A stretch of 64,000 nucleotides of DNA from Apodemus sylvaticus. Lineage: Eukaryota; Chordata; Mammalia; Rodentia; Muridae. Position 1 is the first letter of the stretch. The number at the start of each line of letters is the position of its first letter. The notes beneath the pieces are model-generated. The model did not search any database. It was given only the letters and a program-made list of their open reading frames with translations, and had not been told where the DNA came from. The position numbers and the translations under genes are program-made. The DNA is taken from positions 162,977,261 to 163,041,260 of the forward strand of contig NC_067472.1 of NCBI RefSeq assembly GCF_947179515.1, read 5' to 3'. This document shows positions 15,525 to 27,826 of this stretch, one piece after another.

Positions 15525-18500
15525 TAATATCCACTTATCAGAGACTGTATTCCATGTGTATTCTTTTGTGACTGGTTTACCTCACTTAGGATATTTTCCA
15601 GATCAAACCATTTGCCTAAAAACTTAGTGAATTCATTGTTTCTAATTGCTGATTAGTATTCCATTGTGTAAATATACCACATTTTCTGTATCCATTCCTC
15701 CTTTGAGGGGCATCTGGGTTCTTTCCAGCTTCTGGCTATTATAAATAAGGCTGCTTAGAATATAATGGAGCATGTGTCTTTATTGCATGCCGGGGAAACC
15801 TTTGGGTATATGCCCAGGAGAGGTATAGCAGGGTCCTCTGGAAGTGTCATGTCCAGTTTTCTGAGGAATCGCCAGACTGATTTCCAAAGTGGTTGTACCA
15901 TCTTACAGCCCCACCAGCAGTGGAGGAGTGTTCCTCTTTCTCCACATCCTCGCCAACACCTGCTGTCTCCTGAGTTTTTGACCTTAGCCATTCTGACTGG
16001 TGTAAGGTGAAATCTCAGGATTGTTTTGATTTGCATTTCCCTAATGACTAATGATGTTGAGCACTTCTTAAGTTGCCTCTCGGCCATCCGAATTTCTTCA
16101 GGTGAAAATTCTTTGTTTAGATCTGTACCCCATTTTTAATAGGGTTATTTTGTTCCCTGGGGTCTAACTTCTTGAGTTCTCTGTATATATTGGATATTAG
16201 CCCCCTATCAGATGTATGGTTGGTGAATATCCTTTCCCAATTTGATGGTTGCCGTTTTGTCCTTTTAACAGTGTCCTTTGCCTTACAGAAACTGTAATTT
16301 TATGAGGTTCCATTTGTTAATTCTTGATCTTAGAGCATAAGCTATTGGTGATCTGTTCAGGAACTTTCCCCCCCGTGCCCATGTCCTCTAGGGTCTTCCC
16401 CAATTTCTTTTCTATTAGTATCAGTGTGTCTGGTTTTACACGAAGGTCGTTGATCCACTTGGAGTGAAGTTTAGTACATGGAGATAAGAATGGATCAATT
16501 CGCATTCTTCTGCATGCTGACCTCCAATTGAACCAGCACCATTTGTTGAAAAGGCTATCTTTTTTCCACTGGATGTTTTTGGCTCCTTTGTCGAAGATCA
16601 AGTGACCGTAGGTGTGTGGGTTCATTTCTGGATCTTCAATTCTATTCCATTGATCCACTAGTCTGTCACTGTGCCAATACCATGCAGTTTTTAAAACTAT
16701 TGCTCTGTAGTATTGCTTGAAGTCAGGGATACTGATTCCCCCAGAATTTCTTTTGTTGTTGAGAATAGTTTTAGCTATCATGGGTGTTTTGTCATTCCAG
16801 ATGAATTTGAGAATTGCTTTTTCTAACTCTGTGAAGAACTGAGTTGGGATTTTGATGGGGATTGCATTGAATCTGTAGATTGCTTTTGGCAAGATGGCCA
16901 TTTTATCTATATTAATCCTGCTGATCCACAAGCATGGCAGATTTTTCCATTTTCTGAGGTCTTCTTCGATTTCCTTCTCCAGATACCTGAAGTTCTTGCC
17001 ATATAGCTCTTTCACTTGTTTGGTTAGAGTCACACCAAGATACTTTATATTGTTTGTAGCTATTGTGAAGGGTGTCATTTCCCTAACTTCTTTCTCAGCT
17101 TGCTTATCCTTTGAGTATAGGAAGGCAACTGATTTGCTTGAATTGATTTTATAACCAGCCACTTTGCTGAAGTTGGTTATCAGCTGTAGGAGTTCTCTGT
17201 TGGAAGTTTTCAGGTCACTTAAGTAGACTATCATGTCATCTACAAACAGTGATAATTTAACTTCTTCCTTTCCAATTTGTATCCCCTTGACCTCCTTATG
17301 TTGTCTAATTGCTCTAGCTAGAACTTCAAGTACTATATTGAAAAGATATGGAAAGAGAGGACAGCCTTGTCTAGTCCCTGATTTTAGTGGGATTGCTTCA
17401 AGTTTCCGTTTAGTTTGATGTTGGCTACCAGTTTGCTGTATATTGCTTTAACGATATTTAGGTATGGGCCTTGAATTATTGTTCTTTCCAAGACTTTTAG
17501 CATGAAAGGATGCTGAATTTTGTCAAATGCTTTTTCTGCATCTAATGAGATGATCATATGGTTTTTTACTTTGAGTTTGTTTATGTACTGGATAGCATTG
17601 ATGGATTTCCTTATATTGAACCATCCCTGCATCCCTGGGATGAAGCCTATTTGATCATGATGGATGATCGTTTTGATGTATTCTCGGATTCGGTTGGCAA
17701 GAATTTTACTAAGTATTTTTGCATCAATATTCATAAGAGAAATTGGCCTGAAGTTCTCTTTCTTTGTTGGATCTTTGTGTGGTTTTGGTATCAGTGTAAT
17801 TGTGGCTTCATAGAACAAGTTGGATAGAGTTCCTTCTGTTTCTATTTTGTGGAATAGTTTGAAGAGTATTGGTGTTAGGTCTTCTATGAAAGTCTGATAG
17901 AATTCTGCACTGAAGCAATCTGGTCCCATGCTTGTTTTGGTTGGGAGACTTTCTATGATCCTTTTTATTTCTTCTGGTGTTATGGGACTGTTTAGTTGAT
18001 CTATTTGATCCTGGTTTAGTTTTAGTGTCGGATATCTGTCTAGGAAACTGGCCATTTCTTCCAGATTCTCCAGTTGTGTTGAGTATAGGCTTTTGTAGTA
18101 GGTCTAATGATTTTTTGAATTTCCTCAATTTCTGTTGTTATATCTCCCTTTTCATTTCTATGTTTGTTAATCTGGATACTGTCTCTGTGCCCTTTGGTTA
18201 GTCTGCCTAAGGGTTTATCTATCTTGTTGATTTTCTCAAAGAACCAGCTCCTGGTTTTGTTGATTCTTTGTATGGTTCTCTTTGTTTCTATTTGATTGAT
18301 TTCGGCCCTGAGTTTGATGATTTCCTGCCTTCTACTCCTCCTGGGTGAAATAGCTTCTTTTTGTTCCAGGGCTTTCAGGTGTGTCATTAAGCTGGTAGTG
18401 TATGCTCTCTCCATTTTCTTTTTGGAGGCACTCAGGGCTATGAGTTTTCCTCTTAGCACTGCTTTCATTGTATCCCATAGATTTGGGTATGTTGTGTCTT

Positions 18501-19340
18501 CGTTTTCATTGTGTTCTAAAAAGTCTTTAATTTTTTCTTTATTTCTTCCATGACCAAGGTATCATTGAGTAGAATATTGTTCAGTTTCCACGTGTATGTG
18601 GGTTTTCTGTTGTTTTTGTTGCTATTGAAGACCACTTTTACTCCATAGTGATCTGATAGGAGGCATGGGATTAGTTCGATCTTCTTATATTTGTTGAGGT
18701 CTGTCTTGTGACCAATTATATGGTCGATTTTGGAGAAGGTACCATGAGGTGCTGAGAAAAAGGTATATTCTTTTGCTTTAGGATAGAATGTTCTCTCTAT
18801 ATATATCTGTTAAATCTAATTTGTCCAAAGCTTCAATTAGTTTCATTGTGTCCCTGTTCTGTTTCTGTTTTCTTCATTGGTCCATTGAGGAAAGTGCAGT
18901 GTTGAAGTCTCCCACAATTATTGTGTTAGGTGCAATGTGTGCTTTAAGCTTTAGTAAAGTTTCTTTTATGAATGAGGGTGCCCTTGCATTTGGAGCATAG
19001 ATGTTCAGGATTAAGAGTTCTTCTTGTTGTATTTTTCCTTTGACCAGCAAGAAGTGTCCCTCAGAGTCTCTTTTGATGACTTTGGGTTGAAAGTCAATTT
19101 TATCTGATATTAGAATGGCTACTCCAGCTTGTTTCCTGAGACCATTTGCTTGTAAATTGTCTTCCAGCCTTTTACTCTAAGGTAGTGTTTGTCTTTGACC
19201 CTGAGGTGTGTTTCCTGTATGCAGCAAAATGCAGGGTCCTGTTCACATATCCAGTGGTTAGTCTATGTCTTTTTATTGGGGCATTGAGTCCACTGATGTT
19301 AAGAGATGTTAAGGAATAGTGATTGTTACTTCCTGTCATT
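15525..19340 (-). pseudogene. L1-A ORF2 (endonuclease/reverse transcriptase) pseudogene
   Basis: LINE-1 ORF2 encodes the endonuclease and reverse transcriptase that carry out target-primed reverse transcription. Recognisable pieces, N- to C-terminal, are endonuclease remnants (about 19.3-18.6 kb), the linker (EKINKIDKPLGRLTKGHRDS near 18.2 kb), RT fingers and palm (PISLMNIDAKILSKILANRI, then a 305-codon block at 17234-16317 beginning just after the catalytic Asp pair) and the C-terminal Cys-rich segment (CGERGTLLHCWWGC near 15.93 kb). The frame is broken many times, so no protein can be made. Confidence 0.92.
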
Positions 19341-19449
19341 TTTGATGTTATTTTTAAGATTTGATTGGTTAACTTCTTTTAATTTGACGAGAGAAGGTTA
19401 CTATCTTGCTTTCTCCAGGGTGAAGTTTCCCTCCTTGTATTGGTGTTTT

Positions 19450-20606
19450 CCTCCTATTATCCTTTGTAGTGCTTGGTTTGTGGATAGATATTGGGTAAAC
19501 TTGGTTTTGTCATGGAATATCTTAGTTTCTCCATCTATGATGATTTAGAGTTTTGCTGGGTATAGTAGTTTTGGCTGGCATTTGTATTCTCTTAGAGTCT
19601 GCATGAGATCTGCCCAGGATCTTCTAGCTTTCATAGTCTCAGGTGAAAAGTCTGCTGTGATTCTGATAGGTCTTCCTTTATATGTTACTTGGCCTTTTTC
19701 CCTTACTGCCTTTAATATTCTCTCTTTGTTTAGTAGATTTGGTGTTTTGATTATTATGTGACGGGAGGTATTTCTGTTCTGGTCCAGTCTGTTTGGAGTT
19801 CTGTAGGCTTCTTGTATAGTCATGGGCATCTCTCTCTTTAGGTTAGGGAAGTTTTCTTCCATAATTTTATTGAAGATATTTGCTGGCCCTTTAAGTTGTA
19901 AATCTTCACTCTCATCTATGCCTATAATGCTTAGGTTTGGTCTTCTCATTGTGTCCTGGATTTCCTGGATATTTTGGGTTACAAGCTTTTTGCATTTTGC
20001 ATTTTCTTTAACTGTTGAGTCCATGGTTTCTATGGTATCTTCGGCATCTGAGATTCTTTCTTCTATCTCTTGTATTCTGTTGTTGATATTTGCATCTATG
20101 TCCCCTGATTTCTTCCCAAGGTTTTCTATCTCCAAAGTTGTCTCCCTTTGAGTTTTCTTAGTTGTTTCTACTTCTGATTTTAGATCCTGGATGGTTTTGC
20201 TTAGCTCCTTCACTTGCTTGTTTTTGCTTTCCTGTAATTCTTTAAGAGATTTTTGTGTTTCCTCTTTCATGTCCTCAGCCTGTTAACTAAAGTTCTCCTG
20301 TATTTCTTTAAGTGATTTTTCTGTTTCCTCCTTATTGGCTTTTGTATTCTCCTGGATTTCTTTCAATGCTTTTTGTGTTTCCCTTGTAAGGGCTTCTAAC
20401 TTTTGATCCATTTTCTCCTGAATTTCTTTAAGTATGTCCTTCATGTGTTCCTGTACCAGCATCATGACCAGTGATTTTAAATCCAAATCTTGTTTTACTG
20501 GTGTGATGGGGTATCCAGGACATGCTGATAAAGGAGAATTGGGTTCAGATGCTGCTATATTGCCTTGATTTCTGTTAGTGACGTTCCTGCGTTTGCCTTT
20601 TGCCAT
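19450..20606 (-). pseudogene. L1-A ORF1 pseudogene (RNA-binding chaperone)
   Basis: ORF1p is the trimeric RNA-binding protein of the L1 particle. It starts with MAKGKRRNVTNRNQGN, then has a coiled coil built of repeated (L)KEIQEN units, an RRM region (IIGIDESEDLQLKGPANIF) and a C-terminal domain (EAYRTPNRLDQNRN, ARRSWADLMQTL). A TAA at 20283 and a TAA at 19545 interrupt an otherwise continuous frame, so it is dead by two nonsense changes. Confidence 0.92.
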
Positions 20607-21005
20607 CTAGTTCTCACTGGTGTTAGTTGGTCTTGTCAATGCTGGACTCACCAGTGAAAGCTGCCTCTTCCCAGGTGGCCTCTGGTGCACAGCTGACCTC
20701 CTGCACTGCCTGGAGACAGGGTGCTGTGGCCCAGGCTGTTCAGATCCCTAAGCAGACACCTGAAGGCTCCCACCTGGGGCCTGCTGGACTCACCAGAGCA
20801 CACTGACTCCTCCCACCCGGCCTCCTGGATGTCCCTCTTGTGTCTTGCAGGACCTGGAGATGTGGCCTTGCAGCCCAGGCTGTTCTGGATCCCGAAGCAG
20901 AGATCTGAGGGCTCCCGCCAGAGACCTCAGGGCTGGAACCTAAGCTCCGTGCTGCCGGAGCAAGCTGTGTGCTCCCAGCGTAGAAATCGTTTTTCGTAAA
21001 TCTAA
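20607..21005 (-). promoter_or_regulatory. L1-A 5' UTR (internal promoter remnant)
   Basis: GC-rich sequence immediately upstream of ORF1, similar to the corresponding part of the L1-F 5' UTR (shared CAGGACCTGGAGATGTGG). It ends abruptly near 21000, well short of the L1-F 5' end. Confidence 0.75.
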
Positions 21006-21007
21006 CC

Positions 21008-21125
21008 TATTCAGTAACATCTGGTGATCATTTGGTACTGGACAACCAAGCAGTGTGCTCTTCTCTGGGAAAGACCACCTCCCTGTTCTTTTTCCACTCT
21101 GTTGTAAGGAATCAAACAAAAGTTC
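21008..21125 (-). repeat. Old L1 3' UTR fragment
   Basis: CTGGTGATCATTTGGTACTGG, CAGTGTGCTCTTC and TGGGAAAGACC have the order I associate with an older rodent L1 3' UTR (minus orientation). It abuts L1-A, which may have inserted into or next to it. Confidence 0.45.
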
Positions 21126-21149
21126 GACACAGCTATGATGCCTATTACT

Positions 21150-21204
21150 TTAGTCAGGGCTCTGTAGAGAAACAGAATACATAGAATCAATCAATCTATC
21201 TATC

Positions 21205-21241
<37 letters not shown>

Positions 21242-21470
21242 ATCTATTTATCTAATCTATCTATTTATCTATTTATAACCCTCATAAGTGTAGGAGTAGC
21301 TTATATACCTTGGAGGAATCCAACCGCTCTTTAATTGTACATAAGGCCCATTCAACAAGAGGGATACCATACCTACTACTGGAAACCTAGCTAACTAATC
21401 AGTGTTAAACAAATGCCAATTTATTAATTCAGCATAACTCCTAACAACAATTCATGAATAATGAAACAGT
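21150..21470 (+). repeat. Dispersed repeat with an internal (TCTA)n array
   Basis: TAGTCAGGGCTCTGTAGAGA followed by AACAGAATACATAGAATCAA and a tetranucleotide (TCTA)n array at about 21193-21268 is a recurrent mammalian/rodent arrangement. The right edge is approximate. Confidence 0.5.
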
Positions 21471-22586
21471 TTAATTGACTATCATCCACATCACATTCTT
21501 GTCTGTGTTTATCGTTCTTCAGATATAAGTCTTATGCCTTATATTCTTGTATATCATGGCTTCTAAAAAGAAAGAAGGGAGATTCTATAGCTAATTTCCT
21601 TTGTCAACTGCTTAAGATATTAGCTTTTCCCTAGCAGGTTTTGCGTACCACTTATTTCAACTCATTTCCCAAACAATGTGGCAGTAGATTGTTGTGTTAC
21701 AACAAAACTAAACAAAACAAAACAAAAAAACAAAAGCAAAAATCCATGTCCACCAGTTAGGTCTTTTTTTTCTTCTGACTTTATCTCTGACAATATTCTT
21801 ATTTTTCAGCTGAACGATTAATTGAGACATGATTTCTAAGGGTTGTTTTATACCTACCCACAACAGTAATAGTCAGTTCCAAACCACTTACTTAATAAAC
21901 ATCAGATAAGCAGGTATTTAGTGTCTTTTTCACATGTAAGCACTAAACATTAGAAAAATAAATTGCTTTCATACTCCTTTCTATTTTTCTCTGTCTCTAT
22001 AAGTTCCAGGAGTGCAGCAATGCTGTCAAAACAAGATGCATAATTATGTTACCTCTGTACTGGGAGGCTTTCAAATCAGGAAAACTGTTGACACATTACT
22101 GCTAAGATAGAGCAGAGTAAAAAGCTTAATCAGCTGAAAAAACACTGATGATCTAGGTCACAAATTTAAAGTGTCATCCCAAGAAAATGATTATTGGTGC
22201 AATTCTGAAGATGGGATAAAGGTGGGGAACATGTGAGAATAAGGGATTATATAGAGTTCTGTCCTATCCGAGAAAGACTGAGTACAGAAAGAAAGGCATG
22301 CTATTCCTCTCCGAAGAATAGACATCCTTTGGTTCTGTGCCAGTCAGGGTGAGCTTGCAAAATGCATACTGTGAACTAACACACCACAGTCTCCTCCCAG
22401 CATTAGGATCCCAGCCCGAGCCCCAGGCTCCTTGAAAAAAATGCAAATGCTATTATGACCAGGGAGTGCCATTTATAATCTTTAACTTCTTCCTCATCAA
22501 ACTGTGAGGATACTGTTAATATGAGCTATGTGCTTCATCATGCCTCAAATTTTTGTCTCTACTACTTTATTCTTCTGGACCACTAT

Positions 22587-22590
<4 letters not shown>
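21471..22590. other. Intergenic DNA, nothing recognised
   Basis: AT-rich sequence without a supported gene or repeat. Confidence 0.45.

Positions 22591-22636
<46 letters not shown>
22591..22636. repeat. (GT)n microsatellite
   Basis: Pure GT dinucleotide repeat, about 46 bases. Confidence 0.97.
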
Positions 22637-22639
<3 letters not shown>

Positions 22640-23175
22640 GTTATAAGTGAGTAGATCTTATTCAAATGCTGTCCCCCAGGAATGAATTATATGATTTACT
22701 TAGCAGTATGACTAATGAAATTACATTACGGCATATTGCCTTGTCAATATTCCTAATTGTTCTCTATATTATGGTTTCTTTCCAGAGGAGGGATAGACTG
22801 TGCAGATGTGTGTGTTGAATGTGTGGCAGTGTACATATCTGTGTAGGTATGTATACACAGAGGTAGAAGCCCAAAGTTGGCAACCTTCATTGATTGTTTC
22901 CCATTTTATATCTTATTCAATTGAAAATTGATTTTTTTCTTAAATATATATTCTAATCACAATTCCCTTGTTTCTTATTAGAAAACAGACATCTAAGGAA
23001 TAATAATAATATACAATATGATAAAGTGAAGCAAAAACAAACCAGTCAGCATAGGACAAAACAAATAACAGAAGAAAAAAAGCTAAAGCAAAATCTTAAA
23101 AAAAAACACATATAAATGCAGGCTCACATGCTGGTACCCACAGAAATCCCACAAAACCCCCAAATCCATAATATG

Positions 23176-23225
23176 TGTGTGTTTGTACGTGTATGTATGT
23201 ATGTGTTTGTGTGTGTATGTGTGTG

Positions 23226-23256
<31 letters not shown>

Positions 23257-23278
23257 GTTTGTGTGTGTGTGTATACAC
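23176..23278. repeat. (GT)n imperfect microsatellite
   Basis: GT-rich array with TATG and TTTG interruptions, inside the old L1 3' UTR. Confidence 0.95.
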
Positions 23279-25261
23279 AAAGGGCCTATAAGGTTGAAAA
23301 GTGCTCTGACAAAATGTTAAGAGACAATGCCTCCACAAAAATGCCATTGGGTTCATTTTCTGGTGGCCATCTACTGAAGGGCATGGATCTACTCTCAAGA
23401 GTGGTTTGTTTCCTTAGTGTGACTCCCTTGTAGAAGGCTAAGTTTTTTCATTAGCATGTGGTTATCTGTTGGAGATAACTTCTATCTTGGAGATAAGGAC
23501 TTGTTTCCACTTCCCTTTTTAGTTCTAGAACTCATTTGGTACAGATTTGTACTGAGCCTGTGTATGCTGCTACAGTCTCTGTAAGTTCACACATGCATCA
23601 GTTCTGGTGTATTTAGAAAGTCTTATTTCCTTGGTGTCCTCCATCTCTTCTGGTTCCTATTCTTATTCTGCCATCTCTACTGTAGTGTTTCCTGAGCCCT
23701 GAAAGGAAGGATTTTTAGAGCCATCTTGATTAGAGCTGTGTTCCAAGGTCTCTCAGTCCCTGCATAATGTCTGGCTGTGCCTCTGTGTTTGTTCCCATTT
23801 GGTACAGGAGGAATGTTCTTTGATGATGGCTTGGCAATGCACTGATTTATGAGTATAGCAGAATTAGCATTAGGAGTCATTTCATTGCTACACTGCTTAA
23901 TTTGAACAGTAGTTTTTCTTTTCCTTTAAGTCCCTGGGCTATCTAGTCTCAGCTTCTTGGTCACCAGTGTAAGGTATGGGTTTCAGTGCATGTACTGGGC
24001 CTTATATCAAATCAGATATTGCTTGGTTACTCTCACAACCTTTTGGCCATGATTGCCTTAGCAGATCTCACAGTCTGGACAGCATTGCAAATCAAAGGGT
24101 TTGTAGCTGAGCTGATGTTTACCTTTTTTCTTTGGTAACATCTAGAGTACCTCCCCATACTAGGGCCACTAGCTCATAGTGGTGAATGTTCTAGGTTGGC
24201 AAAAACTTGACTTTTTCATGTTTAATGAATTATGTGGATGTTTGGTTCAGCAAAGGGATCTTGTTACCAGTGTATAGAGAGAAGCCTATAGTCTTGGGAA
24301 CAGCCTAGGTTGTATAGGTATTCCCATTGGATCCATTTGATTAACAGCTCAAGTAGATGTAACTCATTCCCAGTACCAGAAGCTTCATTTGGTGATGAAA
24401 GATGGCTAGTTTGGGCGCTTTCTTTCCCCTTAGTTGCTCATTTCATTGGTATATATTACTACTGTATTAGGTTTCCTAACAACCCCTTAAATGGTCCTTA
24501 ATTTTAGCTGTCTCTCTCCCTGCTCCTTCCTTCATTCCTTCTTTCATCCTTCCATCCCACCTAATGCTTTCATTATAGTCCCACCCACACTTCCCATCCA
24601 TCCATGAATATCTATTTCTCCTTATTCTATATCCCCTTCCTAGGGAGATCTGCCCTTCCACCTAGTCCCTTACTCTGAATCTAGTCTCTTTGCTTCTATG
24701 GAGCATAGATCTTGTCATTGATTTAATAGCTAGCATTCACAAATATGTAAACACATAACTTATTTGTCTTCTTGGATCTATATTATCTCAGGATAATTTT
24801 TATTCTGTTTCTATCCATTTAACTTTGAATTACACAATTTCATTTTCTTTTTTAATGACTGGGTAATATTGCATTATTTAAATGTACCATTTTTTTCTTT
24901 ACTCATTTATCTGCTGAGGGACAACTATGTTGTTTCCAATTTCTGGCTATTATGAATAGAGCAGCAGTGAAGATGTTTGAATGATTATCCCTGTAGTAAG
25001 ATGAAGTATCCTTTGGTATATGCCTAAGAGTAGTATAGCTAGATCTTAAGATAGATCAATTGCCATCTTCCCAAGGAACTGCTATACTGATTTTCATAGT
25101 TGTTGTATAAGTTTGCACTCCCATCAGCAATGGATAAGGGTTGTCCTCTTACCACATTCTTGCCAGTATGAGCTGTCCTTTGTTTTATTAACAGGTATAA
25201 CATGAAATATTAAATTAGTTTTGCATTGCACTTCCCTGATGATGTTGAATAGTTCTTTAGG

Positions 25262-25886
25262 CCAGTGTTTCCTAACCTTTCTTGTCTTGTCTCTCTTTTA
25301 GACAGTTCCTCATGTTGTGGTGACCCCTAACCATAAACATTATTTTTATTGCTATTTAATTACTGTAATTTTGCTATTGTTATGAATCATAATATACATA
25401 TCTGTGTTTTCTGATGGTTTTGGCAATTCCAGTAAAAGAGTCATTTAGCCCTCTCAAAGGGGTGGTGTGGTAGTTTGAATAGGAATATTCATGTATTTGA
25501 ATAGTCATGATTCAATATTATGGGTTTGGCCCATAAGGAATTTAGTATTAAGAGATGTAGCCTTATTAGAGTAGGTATGGTCTTGTTGGAGGAAGTGTGC
25601 ATTGTGGAGGCAGGCTTTGCTTAAGCTAGACCTAATGTGGCTGTCTCCTTCTTCTGCCTGTGGATTAAGATATAGTACTCTCTGCTCCTTCTCCAGCACC
25701 ATGTCTGCCTATATGCTGTCATGTTTCCTACCATGATGATAATGGATTAAGCTTCTGAACTGTAAGCCAACCTCATTAAATATTTTTCTTTATAAGAGTT
25801 GCTGTAGCCATGATGCCTCTTCACAGTAAGAAAACACTAAACTAAGGCAGGTCATAACTCAGAGGCTGAGAAGCACTGCTCTATGT
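25262..25886 (+). mobile_element. URR1-like hAT-Charlie non-autonomous DNA transposon, split by a retroposon
   Basis: The left end CAGTGTTTCCTAACC and right end GGCTGAGAAGCACTG form imperfect terminal inverted repeats. The interior CAGTTCCTCATGTTGTGGTGA and TTGCTATTGTTATGAATCAT match my memory of the rodent URR1 consensus. Flanks CTTTAGGC and CTCTATGT could be a decayed 8-bp duplication. A second repeat occupies about 25461-25847. No transposase is encoded; such elements moved with a related autonomous hAT transposase. Confidence 0.7.
25461..25847 (+). repeat. Dispersed retroposon nested in the hAT element
   Basis: Starts GGTGTGGTAGTTTGAATAGG, holds CACCATGTCTGCCTATATGC and CTTTATAAGAGTTGCTG, and ends AAAACACTAAACTAAG. 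It is a second copy of the family at 6388-6770. The hAT sequence resumes directly after it. Confidence 0.65.
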
Positions 25887-25997
25887 GTTTCTCAGGCATT
25901 TGATTATACACATTTGAGAATTCTGTTTCATTCCCTACCCCCATTTTTTAATTGGATTATTTGGTTTTTTTGTTTGTTTGTTTTTTTGACATCTAGT

Positions 25998-26365
25998 TGT
26001 TGCTACTTTTTTTCCAATCCAATTCCTCAGTAAAAAAATAACCTCTCAACTCAGTTAACAAAACAAGCTAGAAGCCTAGATTGGGCAGATCTCCCACTAC
26101 ACTACTCTATTCCCATCTATATTATCCCATATAACTTGCACTTTCTCCAGGCCATGAGCTTTTTCTCTCTCTGTAGACTCTCCCCTGTAGCTCCTCTCCT
26201 GTTTATCCGCCGTGACTCCTCCCACTTCCTCCTGCCCAATCATTGGCTTAAGCTTTTATTTGAAAAGTGAAGGTGGGGAGAAGGTTCACAAGGCAACTCC
26301 TCCTCTGCAGCCCCTCTGAGCAGTGGAATTAGCATTAAAATACAAGCCCAGGGCTATCCACAACA
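25998..26365 (-). mobile_element. Solo LTR (class II ERV-like), 368 bp
   Basis: Begins TGTTG and ends CAACA. It is bounded by a perfect 6-bp duplication, TCTAGT, at 25992-25997 and 26366-26371. A 6-bp duplication and a 5-base TGTTG/CAACA inverted end suit an ERVK-type LTR. On the minus strand an AATAAA lies within CAAATAAAAGCTTAAGCC, which suggests minus orientation. No internal sequence remains, so recombination between two LTRs probably removed it. Confidence 0.8.
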
Positions 26366-26745
26366 TCTAGTTACTAGTGTTTTTTATGTGTTTTGCACAT
26401 TAGTACTCTATCAGATGTAAAGTTGGTAAAATTATTTTCCATTTCTGTAAGTTGCTACATTCTCTGGATGGCAGTGTCCTTTGCTGTACAAAAGCTTTTG
26501 AGTGTCAGGAGGTCCCATTTACTAATTGCTGATCTTAGGGCTTCTGCTAACCCATGTTCTGCTCAGAATGACTTTTCCCATGCTTATGAGTTCCAGGCTA
26601 TTCCCTACTTTCTCTTCTATCAGGTTCATTGTATCTGGTCCTATGTTGAAATCTTTGATTCATTTGGAGCTGTGTTTTATGCAGAGTGGAGTGCTGAGTG
26701 TTTTATTTATTGAATCAGAGTCTTTCCTGGTTCCTGGACCTCCAT

Positions 26746-27826
26746 AATTACTGCTAAGCCAGCTTCGTACTTTACCTTGGAACTGTATTGCTTTTATCTC
26801 TTGATTTCTAGAATTATAGTTAGCCAACCACTTTTGCCCAACTTCTACATGGTTGTTCTGGGGATTTGAACTTTGATCTTCATATTTTCACAGCAAACCA
26901 AATATCCACAGATCCCTTTGGGGGTTTCCATCATCTCTGTTACATAATGCACTTGGTTCATCTACTTGTATGTGTTCTGTGCTGGAATATATCCAAGACA
27001 GCATGGTTATTCCATCAACAATACGATATATTTGAGTGGGCTTTATTTGAGACATTGTCTTTATCCAGAATTGTAATAGTTTTCAGGTTATTACTATAGA
27101 TCAATGAAACACCAGCTATTTTAGTGCTAAGAAAATGATGTAAAAAGATTCACTGTGAATTTGCTTAAAATGTTGACTGGAATTTTCTCAATTACAAAAT
27201 ATTGAGAGGAAAGAGATTATCTAAGAGGGAAATCAGATATACCATCACCATTTATTATGACTTACAAATTATCAAGTAAAATACTAGGAATGCCAGGTAT
27301 ATGCATATCAGCCATAGCAAACTGATACCTGCTGTATGCACAGGTAAATTTTGCGATGCTGTTTCCTGTTTTCTGCTTAAATTGAAATAAATTTTCAGTA
27401 TATCCAACAAATCTGTGCAGGCACACACACACTCACATGCCTGCCCCTGTGCATGTATATGGGGCCAGTGTCTCCACACCTTTTCTCTCCCTGTGTATGT
27501 GTTTGTCTTTGTCAGTATACATGTATTTTAGTTCTGCTTTCAGTTAAAGAAATTTAAATGTTTAACCTACCAGCATAAACCCAAGAAAATAAACCAAAAA
27601 ATAATCTCCAATCTTTTACATTTCTTTCCATGTCTTGAAACTACGTTCATTTTAGCAAGTGCACATATGTAAGTGTCAGGAGGACCCATGCTATCCAGTT
27701 CTATGTACTCACAGTGAATTTACTAAAGAATAGGCTCAAATGGAGCTCTGAGTATTAGACATTTATTCAAACTCATTCAAAACCTTTGTTGTACAAAAGC
27801 TTTTGAGTATATACAAGGCATGGGTA
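26746..27826. other. Intergenic DNA, possible degraded L1 remnants
   Basis: AT-rich sequence. A short piece near 27.79 kb (TTGTTGTACAAAAGCTTTTGAG) echoes L1 ORF2, but nothing longer can be supported. Confidence 0.4.

Larger units (their letters stand above)
22915..26745 (-). mobile_element. Old L1 (Lx-like), minus strand, carrying later insertions
   Basis: 22.9-24.5 kb resembles an older rodent L1 3' UTR. 24.5-26.7 kb is the 3' part of ORF2 in minus orientation: the strings TTTCTGGCTATTATGAATAGAG, CAGTAGTATAGC-like and ATCAGATGTAAAGTTGGTAA line up with the same places in L1-F. It is heavily diverged. It is interrupted by a hAT element (about 25262-25886) and a solo LTR (25998-26365), so it predates both. 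The left edge is approximate. Confidence 0.75.

Noticed and set aside
22591..22636. (GT)n arrays as functional Z-DNA or regulatory elements
   Set aside because: Ordinary rodent microsatellites; nothing in the surroundings supports a role.
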